48,943 nt of DNA from an uncultured Anaerolineae bacterium (GTDB lineage Bacteria; Chloroflexota; Anaerolineae; Aggregatilineales; UBA2796), in NCBI GenBank assembly GCA_938005675.1, contig CALKXH010000012.1, positions 1 to 48,943 on the forward strand, given 5' to 3'. The notes under the pieces were generated by a model that worked only from the letters and a program-made list of their open reading frames with translations, did no database searches and had not been told where the DNA came from. Shown piece after piece: positions 32,052-40,820 of the stretch (position 1 is the stretch's first letter; each line of letters starts with the position of its first letter). Position numbers and translations under genes: made by a program.

Positions 32052-34625
32052 ATGCGCCCAATTGAGCTAGTCGTCAAGAATTTTCTGGCTTACCGCGAGC
32101 CGATCAGGCTCTCCTTTGAGGGCATTCACGTCGCCTGCCTGACGGGCGCCAACGGTGCGGGCAAATCCTCCCTGCTGGATGCCATGACGTGGGCGCTGTG
32201 GGGCAAGGCGCGCGCCGCTGATAGAGATCACCTCCTGCACAGCGGGCAACGCGAGATGTCCGTCGCCCTCACCTTCGAGCAGAACGGGCGCTACTATCAG
32301 GTGCAGCGCCTCTACACCAAAAGCGGCAAGAGCGGCAAAGCGGAGGTCTGGCTGCGCTGCTACGATCCCGACGCCGAGCAATGGCTGCCCCTCAACGAAC
32401 ACGCCAGCCTGCGCGAGATCGATGAAGAGATCGTGCGGCGGGTCGGTCTGGATTACGAGACCTTCATCCATTCCGCCTTTCTGCAGCAAGGCAAGGCTGA
32501 TTCCTTCGCCACGCAGACGCCCGCCAAACGCAAAGAGATTCTGGCGGAAATTCTCGGTCTGGCGCACTGGGAAGCCTACGAGGCTTGCGCCAAAGACAAA
32601 GCTCGCGAATGCGAGAGCCAGCGCGCTCACAGCGCGGGCGAGATCGAGCGCCTTGAGCGCGAACTGGCACAAGAGCCTGAGCTGCGCCAAGCCGCCGAGC
32701 GCCTCGCCGATCAGCTCATCGCACAACGCGCCGAGCTCGACGCCGCCGAAGACGCCTACCGTGCCCTGATGAACGCCGCCGAGCAACTGGCGGCTGCTCA
32801 GCGCGAGCGCAAGTCTCTTGCCGAGAACAGCGCTGCCCTGCGCAACGACTTGGCGCAGCTAGAGCGCGACCTCGCCGAGTTGAGTCAGGAATTAGCTGCT
32901 CACAACGCCTTGATCGCCCAGCGCGCCGAGATCGAACAGGCTGAGGCGCTCCGCCAGCGCCTTGAGGCTGAACGCGCAGACCTCGATAAGCGCCAGCGCG
33001 AGTTCGAGCGCCTTGAGCGCGAATATCGCAAGGCGGAAGCCGAACTGGACAAAGCGCGCCAACGCTTAGAAACCAACTGCGAAGCGCTCCGCAAGCAGAT
33101 CGATCAGCTTGAGCGCGATGCGGCGCAGCGCGACGCCCTGCAAAGCCAGCGCCATCAGGCGCAAGCCGAGCTGGATGCCCTAGAGCGTCACAAAGCAGAC
33201 CTCCAAACCCTGCGCGACCAACTTGAGCAGCTCAGGCGTCAACGCGCTGAGCATAAGCTCAATTGCGATCAGATCGAGCGCGAAGGCAAGCAACTGCGCA
33301 GCCACCTCGCCGTGCTGGAAGAAACCGAGAGCGCCCTCTGCCCCGTCTGCGGCGCGCCCCTCTCAGCCGAGCGCCGCGCCGCGCTCATGGCTGAGTACAC
33401 CGACCAGATCGAGGCACTGCGCGAGCAGTATCGCCAAGCTGATCAGGCGCTCAAAGCCGCCGATAAGCACATCGAGCAGCTTGACAAGCGCGCCAAAGAC
33501 TCAGAGGCGACCCTCAAGCGCCAAGAGGTCGCGCTGAACAAGCAACTCGGCACGCTGGACGAGCGCTTGAAAGCGATCAGCACAGCTGTAGAGCGCGCCG
33601 CCCAGCTCCGCGCCGAACTAGCCGATCTGCAAGCTCAGCTCGACTCCGAGTCGTTCGCTCAGGAGGCGCGCCTGCGCATGGCGGCTTGCGAAAGGGATGC
33701 CGAAGCGCTCAATTACGATCCAGAGGCGCACGAAACTTTGCGCCAGCAGCTGGCAGACCTACAAGAGGTTCGCCTGCGCGCGGATCGGCTCGCCCAAGCC
33801 CTCCAAAAAGCGCCCAGATTGCAGCAGCAAGCCCTCGATAAGCGCCAGCAAGCCGAGCAGAAGCAGGCGCGCCTCGCCGAGTTGGAGGCGGAACTGCCCC
33901 GCCTTGAGACGCGCATCCAGCAGCTCGCTGACCTCGCCAAGCAAGCCGAGCAGCAGCGTCTCAGGCGCGATCAGCTCCGCGCCGCCTACGACGCCCTCAA
34001 TGAGGAGTACACTTACCTCAAAAGCCGCCTGCTGAGTTTGACGGGCTTCCGAGAGCGTTGCGATCAGTTGCGCCACCAAATCGCCGATCTGAACGAGCAG
34101 GAGCAACTCTACAAAGAGCTGCAGCACGCCTTCGGCAAGAAAGGCGTGCCCGCCATGCTGATCGAGGCAGCCATCCCAGAGCTGGAGCTGCTGGCGAACG
34201 ACCTGCTCGCCCGCATGACCGACGGGCGGATGCATCTGCGCTTCGAGACGCAACGTCACAAAAAAAACAGCGAGGGCGTGATCGAGACGCTCGATATCCT
34301 GATCAGCGATGAGCTGGGGCAGCGCAACTATGAACTCTACAGCGGCGGCGAGAGCTTCCGCATCAATTTCGCTCTGCGCGTGGCGCTCAGCCAGTTTTTG
34401 GCGCGGCGGGCGGGCGCACAACTGCGCACGCTCATCATTGATGAAGGCTTCGGCTCGCAAGACTCAGTCGGGCGGGAGCGCCTGATCGAGGCGATCAACG
34501 TGGTGCAGGAGCACTTCGATCTGATCTTGGTCGTCACGCACATTGAAGAGCTGCGTGATGCCTTCCCAACCCACATCGAGGTGCGCAAAGCGCCCAATGG
34601 CGGCGCCAGCTTGAGCATCCGTTAG
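32052..34625 (+). CDS. sbcC: SbcC/Rad50-like SMC-family ATPase
   Basis: An 857-residue DNA-repair ATPase. The N-terminus has CLTGANGAGKSSLLDAMTWALWGK (Walker A and following), with the QLQQGKADSF-like Q-loop area at FLQQGKADSF. Residues about 170-430 and 450-690 are long coiled coils rich in Glu, Arg, Gln and Leu. Between them, ALCPVCGAPL is the zinc-hook CxxC. The C-terminus has LYSGGESFRINFALRVALSQFL (ABC signature) and LRTLIIDEGFGSQD (Walker B and D-loop). With SbcD/Mre11 it processes hairpins and double-strand breaks. No SbcD is adjacent; the preceding phosphoesterase is of a different subtype. AGAGGG precedes the ATG. Confidence 0.93.
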   Translation: MRPIELVVKNFLAYREPIRLSFEGIHVACLTGANGAGKSSLLDAMTWALWGKARAADRDHLLHSGQREMSVALTFEQNGRYYQVQRLYTKSGKSGKAEVWLRCYDPDAEQWLPLNEHASLREIDEEIVRRVGLDYETFIHSAFLQQGKADSFATQTPAKRKEILAEILGLAHWEAYEACAKDKARECESQRAHSAGEIERLERELAQEPELRQAAERLADQLIAQRAELDAAEDAYRALMNAAEQLAAAQRERKSLAENSAALRNDLAQLERDLAELSQELAAHNALIAQRAEIEQAEALRQRLEAERADLDKRQREFERLEREYRKAEAELDKARQRLETNCEALRKQIDQLERDAAQRDALQSQRHQAQAELDALERHKADLQTLRDQLEQLRRQRAEHKLNCDQIEREGKQLRSHLAVLEETESALCPVCGAPLSAERRAALMAEYTDQIEALREQYRQADQALKAADKHIEQLDKRAKDSEATLKRQEVALNKQLGTLDERLKAISTAVERAAQLRAELADLQAQLDSESFAQEARLRMAACERDAEALNYDPEAHETLRQQLADLQEVRLRADRLAQALQKAPRLQQQALDKRQQAEQKQARLAELEAELPRLETRIQQLADLAKQAEQQRLRRDQLRAAYDALNEEYTYLKSRLLSLTGFRERCDQLRHQIADLNEQEQLYKELQHAFGKKGVPAMLIEAAIPELELLANDLLARMTDGRMHLRFETQRHKKNSEGVIETLDILISDELGQRNYELYSGGESFRINFALRVALSQFLARRAGAQLRTLIIDEGFGSQDSVGRERLIEAINVVQEHFDLILVVTHIEELRDAFPTHIEVRKAPNGGASLSIR

Positions 34626-34631
34626 CGTGCC

Positions 34632-34661
34632 TTGTGAAGCCCTGCAGCCTTGCACTATAAT
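34632..34661 (+). promoter_or_regulatory. Upstream promoter of the roadblock/recD2 operon
   Basis: TTGTGA (34632-34637), an 18-base spacer and a perfect TATAAT (34656-34661). It would give a leader of about 150 bases containing the inverted repeat at 34715-34738. Confidence 0.5.
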
Positions 34662-34714
34662 AAGCATGTGCCGCCACCTGTATGCACTGCGTATCGAATT
34701 CGTGACAAGCTGAC

Positions 34715-34738
34715 CCTAGCTCAGCACCTCAAGCTAGG
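34715..34738. promoter_or_regulatory. Inverted repeat between the two promoters of the roadblock gene
   Basis: CCTAGCT (34715-34721) and AGCTAGG (34732-34738) are perfectly complementary across ten bases. The repeat lies nine bases before the second -10 (TACAAT, 34747-34752), over its -35 region, and is within the transcript from the upstream promoter. It could be an operator or a leader hairpin. Confidence 0.45.
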
Positions 34739-34746
34739 AATCTTGC

Positions 34747-34752
34747 TACAAT
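34747..34752 (+). promoter_or_regulatory. Second -10 element (TACAAT) before the roadblock gene
   Basis: TACAAT lies 63 bases before the ATG at 34816. Its -35 area is occupied by the right arm of the inverted repeat, and no good -35 hexamer is visible. Confidence 0.35.
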
Positions 34753-34815
34753 GAAGCTGAACGGTACGTTCTGAGAGCAATTTTGCAAGGCTTCCATGAG
34801 AGTTGAGACTGCCCT

Positions 34816-35190
34816 ATGACTGCGAAAACGCGCCAAGAGCAAATTGACGATGCACTGCGCAAACTGCACGCCGTGGTGGAAGGCGTTAAAGCCTCTGTTG
34901 TGGTTAACCGTGATGGTCTACTCGTCGCTGCAATGCCCGCCGGCAACGATGAAGACGTCCTCGCTGCCATGTCTGCGACGTTGGTCGGCTTGGCAGAGCG
35001 CACGCTGGGCAGGCTCGATCAGGGCAGTCTGGAGCGCTTGCTGGTCGAGGGCGAGGAGAGCGTCATGGTCGCCTATCCGGCGGGGCGCGCCATGTTGGCG
35101 GTCATGATCGGCAAGGAACATAAAATCGGACCGCTCTTGTACGCCGCGTCGGTCACGGCGAAAGACGTGGCGCAAGTGCTTGCCAGCTGA
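34816..35190 (+). CDS. Roadblock/LC7-domain protein
   Basis: A 124-residue protein of the roadblock/MglB fold: an N-terminal helix RQEQIDDALRKLHAVVEGVKASVVVNRDGLLVAAMPAG, then LAAMSATLVGLAERTLGRL, a middle sheet VMVAYPAGRAMLAVMIG and a final helix. Such proteins form dimers, and in bacteria act as regulators or activating partners of Ras-like GTPases such as MglA. No GTPase gene is adjacent. Instead it is followed six bases later by a RecD2 helicase gene, suggesting cotranscription. Codon use is like the neighbours. Confidence 0.88.
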   Translation: MTAKTRQEQIDDALRKLHAVVEGVKASVVVNRDGLLVAAMPAGNDEDVLAAMSATLVGLAERTLGRLDQGSLERLLVEGEESVMVAYPAGRAMLAVMIGKEHKIGPLLYAASVTAKDVAQVLAS

Positions 35191-35196
35191 GCGGCT

Positions 35197-37458
35197 ATGC
35201 CTCCTGAGACCTTTGAGGGCGTCGTTGAGCGCGTCACTTATCACGACCGGGATAGCGGTTACAGCGTCTTGCGTTTGAAGCCGCATAGAGCGCTGCCCGG
35301 TCAAGTTGGGCGCGATGGCTTGGCGACGGTCGTGTGCACGTTGCCCGTCGCGCCGCGCGAAGGCGCCGAGATGCGTTTCAGCGGCACTTGGGTCATCCAC
35401 AGTGAGTACGGCAAGCAGTTCAAGGCGGAGACGGCTGAAGAGAGCGTCCCTGAATCGGTGGAGGGCTTGCTGCGCTACCTCAGCAGCGGCGCCATCCGCG
35501 GCATCGGGCGCGCGACCGCCCAAAAGCTCATCGATCACTTCGGCGAGAGAGTCTTCGAGATTCTCAGCCAAGCGCCGCAGCGCATCAGGGAGGTGCCCGG
35601 CATCGCGGCGCACCGCGCTGAGCTGATCGCCGAAGCTTGGCGAGAACACTCCGCCGAGCGCAACGTCATGATCTTCCTGCAAGGGCTGGGCGTAGGCAAT
35701 CGCCTCGCTCTCAAAATCTACAAGGCGTACGGCGCGAACACCATCGCCACCCTGCGCGTCAATCCCTACTGCTTGGCGCGCGATATTCAGGGCGTCGGCT
35801 TCCGCACGGCGGATCGCATCGCGCGCTCGCTCGGCATCCCGCCCGATTCGCCCCATCGCATCCAGGCGGGCGTCCTCTACGCCCTAGAGACGCTCACCAA
35901 TGAGGGGCACGTTTACGCGCCGCGCCCTCTACTCACTGAGACGGTTGCCCGCCTCTTGGCGCTCTCCGACGAGTCTGAAGACTATGCTGTTGAGCCCAAA
36001 ACGCTGCCCGAGAGCGTCCGCGCCGACATTGACGAAGCAATTCGGGTGCTGGCGGGCGAGAGTGAAATCGTCCTGCAGCGCGTGCCGAACGAAGACGGCG
36101 AGTTGATCGAGGCGATCTACGCCCGCCCGCTCTTCCTGAGCGAGCGCGGCTCTGCCAAGCGCCTGCGCGAGATGCGCGACTTGCCCCTCTCGCGCCTGCG
36201 CCACGCCCAGCGCATGGCCTGGACGAAGTTTTTCGACATCCTGCAGCGCGAGGATCAGATCATCTTGACTCCACAGCAGCAGGAGGCGGTGCGCGCCGCC
36301 CTCGCGCACAAGATCAGCATCCTGACCGGCGGACCCGGCACCGGCAAGACAACTACTCTGCGCGCCGTCATCCGCGCTTTGGAGTGGAACAAGGCGCGCT
36401 ACGAACTCACCAGCCCGACCGGACGCGCTGCCAAGCGCCTGAGCGAGGCGACCAGCCGCCCCGCCCAGACCATCCATCGGCTGCTGGGCTACACGCCCGA
36501 TGAAGGCTTCTTGCGCGGCGAGAACGTCCCGCTGGATATCGACATGCTGATCGTCGATGAAGCCTCGATGCTCGATCAGAGCTTGCTCTACAACCTGCTC
36601 AAGGCGCTGCCGCCGGAGGCGCATTTGCTGCTGGTCGGCGATGTCGATCAGTTGCCCAGCGTGGGCGCGGGCGATGTATTGCGCGATCTGATCAAGAGCG
36701 GCATCGCCCACGTCACGCGCCTAGAGGCGATCTTCCGCCAGAGCGGCGATAGCCAGATCATCCCTAACGCCCATCGCATCAATCAGGGCGAGATGCCTCA
36801 GCTGGATAACGCCAGCAGCGACTTTTTCATGTTCTACGCCGAGACGCCCGACGCCGCCGCCGATCTGGTCGTCGATATTGTGCAAAACCGCATCCCGAAC
36901 AAGTTCGGCTTCGATCCGCTGACTGAAATTCAAGTGCTGGCGCCGATGTACCGCGGCGCAGTCGGCATTCAAGTCCTGAACGAGCGCCTACAAGCGGCGC
37001 TCAATCCGCGCGGGCGCAAAGCCGAGAAACAACTCGGCAGCACGGTCTACCGCGTGGGCGATAAAGTCCTGCAAACGCGCAATAATTACGAGAAAGAAGT
37101 CTTCAACGGCGATATCGGCATCATTCAAGCCATCGATTTCACCGCTCAGAAGTTCCACGTGCTGTTCGAGGATCGATCCGTTGAATACAACTGGGAAGAG
37201 GCGGGCGATCTGCTGCACGCCTACGCTGTGAGCGTGCATCGCAGTCAAGGCTCAGAGTATCCCGCCGTCGTCTTGCCGATCATGCCGCAGCATTACATGC
37301 TCCTGCAGCGCAACTTGCTCTATACGGCGGTCACGCGCGCCCGCCGCTTGGTGGTCTTGGTGGGCATGAAGCGCGCTGTGGCGATGGCAGTCAGCAACGA
37401 TCAGGTGGCGCGGCGCTACACAGCGCTGGCATGGCGCTTGCAAAACGACTCTCTTTAA
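35197..37458 (+). CDS. recD2: RecD2-type ATP-dependent DNA helicase
   Basis: A 753-residue superfamily-1 5'-3' helicase of the RecD/TraA type without RecB or RecC. The N-terminal domain (about 1-100) is a beta-barrel typical of RecD2 (FEGVVERVTYHDRDSGYSVLRL), followed by helix-hairpin-helix repeats (RGIGRATAQKLIDHFG; GVGNRLALKIYKAYG). The motor has the Walker A ILTGGPGTGKTTTLRAV, DMLIVDEASMLDQ (Walker B), GDVDQLPSVGAGDVL (motif III) and late VHRSQGSEYPAVVLP and YTAVTRARRLVVLVG. Length is in the RecD2 range. It unwinds DNA during repair. It follows the roadblock gene by six bases. Confidence 0.95.
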   Translation: MPPETFEGVVERVTYHDRDSGYSVLRLKPHRALPGQVGRDGLATVVCTLPVAPREGAEMRFSGTWVIHSEYGKQFKAETAEESVPESVEGLLRYLSSGAIRGIGRATAQKLIDHFGERVFEILSQAPQRIREVPGIAAHRAELIAEAWREHSAERNVMIFLQGLGVGNRLALKIYKAYGANTIATLRVNPYCLARDIQGVGFRTADRIARSLGIPPDSPHRIQAGVLYALETLTNEGHVYAPRPLLTETVARLLALSDESEDYAVEPKTLPESVRADIDEAIRVLAGESEIVLQRVPNEDGELIEAIYARPLFLSERGSAKRLREMRDLPLSRLRHAQRMAWTKFFDILQREDQIILTPQQQEAVRAALAHKISILTGGPGTGKTTTLRAVIRALEWNKARYELTSPTGRAAKRLSEATSRPAQTIHRLLGYTPDEGFLRGENVPLDIDMLIVDEASMLDQSLLYNLLKALPPEAHLLLVGDVDQLPSVGAGDVLRDLIKSGIAHVTRLEAIFRQSGDSQIIPNAHRINQGEMPQLDNASSDFFMFYAETPDAAADLVVDIVQNRIPNKFGFDPLTEIQVLAPMYRGAVGIQVLNERLQAALNPRGRKAEKQLGSTVYRVGDKVLQTRNNYEKEVFNGDIGIIQAIDFTAQKFHVLFEDRSVEYNWEEAGDLLHAYAVSVHRSQGSEYPAVVLPIMPQHYMLLQRNLLYTAVTRARRLVVLVGMKRAVAMAVSNDQVARRYTALAWRLQNDSL

Positions 37459-37520
37459 GCTGAGAGCGCTATGTGGTAGACTGGCAGCGCATATCGTTCA
37501 GAGCTACAGCTGGCAATTTG

Positions 37521-38402
37521 ATGCGTAGAGAGATCAAGAAAATCCTTATCGCGCTGGCGCTGGTGGCGCTGCTCGGCTCAGGTGTGCTGCTGCACATCCG
37601 AGCGCAGAGCGCCATAATCATCACCTTGAACTTCGAGTTCTTGCGGCAAGGCACGGCGGGCGTGATCAGTTTGAGCGGCGCCGACCTCGTCGGAGGCGTC
37701 GTCAACGCTTTTGAGCGCAGCTACCCCTTCTTCCCAGTGACGGGCGGCTTCGCCGCGTTGCTGGCTGTGCCGATGGATCAGCGCATCCGCGATTATCCGA
37801 TCAGCATCACGGTCTACCGCGCCGATGGCGAGACCTTGACGTGGGAAGGCACAGTTAAGGTCGCCTCCGGCGAGTTCATCCGCGAGCCCGCCTTCAGCCT
37901 GCCCTCAGATAAGTTCCACTTGCTAGATATGTCCGTGCAGGAGAACGAAGACGCGCGCCTGAACAGCATTTACAGCGTGGTGACGCCCGAACGCTTCTGG
38001 GAGGGGCAGTTCAGCCTGCCCACCAACGCCCCAACGACCTCGCCCTTTGGCAGCGTGCGCGACTTCAACGACGGCTCGACGCGGCGGCACACCGGCTACG
38101 ACTTCCGCATGGCGGTCGGCACGCCCGTGAAGGTCTCCGCCAGCGGGCGGGTGGTCTACGCACGTCCGTTGGATATTCACGGCAGCAACGTGATCATCGA
38201 TCACGGCTGGGGCGTCTTCAGCAACTACGCCCACCTCAGCCAGATTTTCGTGGTGCCGGGTCAGATCGTGCTGCAGGGCGAGGTGATCGGCTTGAGCGGC
38301 AACACAGGGCGCAGCACCGGTCCGCATCTGCACTGGGAGATCGCCGTGAACGGCGTCCTGATCAACCCGATGGACTTCATCCGCCTGAAGTTGCCGATCT
38401 GA
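37521..38402 (+). CDS. M23-family (LytM) metallopeptidase, membrane-anchored
   Basis: A 293-residue cell-wall peptidase. I start at the ATG at 37521, which begins the signal-anchor RREIKKILIALALVALLGSG; an upstream in-frame GTG adds an unlikely hydrophilic segment. A beta-rich region of about 150 residues precedes the C-terminal LytM core: HTGYDFRMAVGTPVKVSASG with the first zinc ligands (His, Asp), VIIDHGWGVFSNYAHLSQ, and TGPHLHWEIAVNG with the H-x-H ligand. The core is intact, so it is probably an active peptidoglycan endopeptidase facing the outside. It stands between recD2 and comEC without overlapping either. Confidence 0.9.
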   Translation: MRREIKKILIALALVALLGSGVLLHIRAQSAIIITLNFEFLRQGTAGVISLSGADLVGGVVNAFERSYPFFPVTGGFAALLAVPMDQRIRDYPISITVYRADGETLTWEGTVKVASGEFIREPAFSLPSDKFHLLDMSVQENEDARLNSIYSVVTPERFWEGQFSLPTNAPTTSPFGSVRDFNDGSTRRHTGYDFRMAVGTPVKVSASGRVVYARPLDIHGSNVIIDHGWGVFSNYAHLSQIFVVPGQIVLQGEVIGLSGNTGRSTGPHLHWEIAVNGVLINPMDFIRLKLPI

Positions 38403-38426
38403 GCGTAGGCGAAAGGCTGATCGGGC

Positions 38427-40817
38427 GTGCTGCTGCTCTACATGGTGATGGCGTGGTGCGGCGGCATTGCTCTGAGCGCGGCACATCCCGAAGCCGCCGC
38501 TGTACATAGCGTCGTGCCGCCTTTGATCGCCTTGAGCGGCATGGCGGGCGCCTTGCTGAGCTATCGAGTGCGCAATTGGCGGCGGCTGAGTCTATGCCTT
38601 GCCGCTGCGGGCTTCGGGATGCTCCATCACGGCGCGACTTTGCAGCCCTTTCGCCCCGATCAGCTGGCTTTCTACAACGATCTCGGCACAGCGGTCTTGG
38701 AGGGCGTGGTCAGCGCGCCGACCGAGCGCCGCGAGAACGGATTGCGCCTGCGCGTGAGCGTCCAGCGCTGGGCGCGCGGCGAGGTCGAGCGCGCCGTGCA
38801 AGGCGAGGCGCTCGTCTACGCTGAGCGCTACGCCGATGTGCGCTATGGCGACCGAATCTTAGTGCGCGGCGCGCCCCAGACGCCGCCCGTCTTCGATAGC
38901 TTCTCGTTCCGCGACTTTTTGGCGCGGCAAGGCATCTACAGCGTCGTCTTGAACGCTGAGGTCAGCCCGCTGGCGCGCGATCAGGGCGATCCGTTCCGCG
39001 CGACGCTCTACGCGCTGCGCGAGGCGGCGAACACGCTGATCAGGCGGCTGCTGCCCGATCCACAGGCGGCGTTCTTGGCGGGCGTCCTGACGGGCGATGA
39101 GAGTTACTTCACGGCTGAGCTTACCGACGCCTTTCGGCGCACCAATACCTCGCACCTGATCGCCATCAGCGGCGCGAACATCGCCGTGATCGTGGCGCTG
39201 CTGATGGCGTTGGCGCGCGCCTTGCCGCGTCGCTTGGCGGGGCGGCTCGGCACGCTGGTTGTGACGGTGAGCGGCGTGGCGCTCTACACGCTCTTCGTCG
39301 GCGCAGAGCCTTCTGTCGTGCGCGCCGCCATCATGGCGACCTTCGTGCTGCTGGCGGAGCGCTTGGGCAGGCGCAACGACGGCTTGACGGCGCTGGCAGC
39401 CGCCATCTTCCTGATGACCTTGCTCAATCCGCTGATGCTCTTCGATCTAGGGCTGATCCTGAGCGCGGCGGCGACGCTCGGTCTGATTCTATATCTACCG
39501 ATGCTGACTCAGCTCAGCCAGTCGCTTGCGAGTCGGCTGCTCAGCCCAGAGCGGGCGGGGCGCGCCGTCTCGGTCTTGGCGGAGCTGTTCCTGATCACGG
39601 TAGCTGCTCAAATCACGACCTTGCCGATCATCCTGTTGATCAGCGGCGCGTTCGCGCCGTTAGGCGTGCTGGTCAATTTGCTGGTGGCGCCCGCGCAGCC
39701 GCTGATCATGTCAATCGGCTTGCTCGCGCTCGGACTCGGCGCGCTGTGGAGTCCGCTCGCTCAGGTGACGGCGTGGTTGGTGGGCTTACCGCTGAGCTAC
39801 ACGCTCGCGATCATTCGCGCGGCTGCCGAGTCGACGGCGCCGAGCTTGCCCTTGAGCCTCACGCCGCTCGGCGCGGCGCTGTATTACGGCGCGTTGTTCG
39901 GCGCGACGGCGTTCGCCATGCAGCATCCCGTCGTGCGCGGACGCGTGTGGACGTGGGCGCGTCGGGCAAGGGGCTCAGCCGCCCTCTTGGGAGTCGGCGG
40001 CGGCGTGGCGGCGCTCGTGTGGCTGTTCGTGATGGCGCGTCCTGATGGCAAGCTGCATGTGTGGTGGCTGGCGGTGGGCGATGGCAACGCGGTTCTGATT
40101 CAGACGCCGCACGGGGCGCACATCCTGATCGATGGCGGCAGAAATCCGCAGCAGCTGCAGCAGGCGCTGGGCGATAGGTTGCCCTTCTACAAGCGGCACG
40201 TGGATGTGCTGATCGTCAGCGCGCCGCACGATAAGCTGATCGGCGCGCTGCCCGCCCTGCTGGAGCGCTATGGCATCGGCGCGCTGTTGCACAACGGACA
40301 GCGCACGGGCAGCCCGACTTTCGCCGCCTTTGAGCGGGCGCTGCAGCGCGCTGATGTGCCTACGCAGCGCATCGGCGCGGGCTGGCGGCTTGAGACGAGC
40401 GATGGCGTGATCATCACGGCGTTAGCGCCTCAGCGCGTGCCAGAGGTCGCCACGCGCGCGGACTCCGCGCCGCTGATCTTGCGCGTGGAGTACGGAGCGG
40501 CGCGCTTCCTGATCGCGGGCGAGGCGGCGCCTGAGGCGATGAGCGATCTCTTGCGCCACGCCGACGATCTGTGGGCGCACGTGGTGCAGCTGCCCGCTAA
40601 CGGCGCCGCCAATAGCAATCCGCCGCGCTTCATCGAGCGAGCGCAGCCGCAAGTTGCCGTTGTGGTGGCTGAGACGGGCAAGCCGAACGCCCAGCCCGCT
40701 CAGACTGTGATCGAGCGCCTCGCTGCCCCGCTCTACCGCACCGATCAGCACGGCGCGCTGCACTTGGTCACCGACGGCGCCCTCTTGACCATCTACACGG
40801 CGCGCGCGCCGCGCTGA
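38427..40817 (+). CDS. comEC: ComEC/Rec2-type DNA-uptake channel, with degenerate C-terminal MBL domain
   Basis: A 796-residue membrane protein. The first 60 residues have hydrophobic helices, then a soluble OB-like DUF4131 region (FYNDLGTAVLEGVV...YGDRILVRGA). The competence core follows: FRRTNTSHLIAISGANIAVIVALLMALAR and further helices to about residue 530, matching ComEC. The C-terminal 260 residues are a metallo-beta-lactamase-like domain (VWWLAVGDGNAVLIQTPHG, ILIDGG). The metal motif T-H-x-D-x-D-H reads S-A-P-H-D-K-L, and the later S-H-H-G-S reads L-P-A-N-G. GTG at 38427 is used as start, with AAAGG upstream. It probably moves single-stranded DNA inward during transformation. Confidence 0.88.
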   Translation: MLLLYMVMAWCGGIALSAAHPEAAAVHSVVPPLIALSGMAGALLSYRVRNWRRLSLCLAAAGFGMLHHGATLQPFRPDQLAFYNDLGTAVLEGVVSAPTERRENGLRLRVSVQRWARGEVERAVQGEALVYAERYADVRYGDRILVRGAPQTPPVFDSFSFRDFLARQGIYSVVLNAEVSPLARDQGDPFRATLYALREAANTLIRRLLPDPQAAFLAGVLTGDESYFTAELTDAFRRTNTSHLIAISGANIAVIVALLMALARALPRRLAGRLGTLVVTVSGVALYTLFVGAEPSVVRAAIMATFVLLAERLGRRNDGLTALAAAIFLMTLLNPLMLFDLGLILSAAATLGLILYLPMLTQLSQSLASRLLSPERAGRAVSVLAELFLITVAAQITTLPIILLISGAFAPLGVLVNLLVAPAQPLIMSIGLLALGLGALWSPLAQVTAWLVGLPLSYTLAIIRAAAESTAPSLPLSLTPLGAALYYGALFGATAFAMQHPVVRGRVWTWARRARGSAALLGVGGGVAALVWLFVMARPDGKLHVWWLAVGDGNAVLIQTPHGAHILIDGGRNPQQLQQALGDRLPFYKRHVDVLIVSAPHDKLIGALPALLERYGIGALLHNGQRTGSPTFAAFERALQRADVPTQRIGAGWRLETSDGVIITALAPQRVPEVATRADSAPLILRVEYGAARFLIAGEAAPEAMSDLLRHADDLWAHVVQLPANGAANSNPPRFIERAQPQVAVVVAETGKPNAQPAQTVIERLAAPLYRTDQHGALHLVTDGALLTIYTARAPR

Positions 40818-40820
40818 GGC

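Noticed and set aside
32600..34000. Apparent repetitive DNA (recurring gag-cgc-gcc-ttg-type words)
   Set aside because: It encodes the heptad-rich coiled coils of the SbcC ATPase; the repetition is protein-level, not a DNA repeat array.
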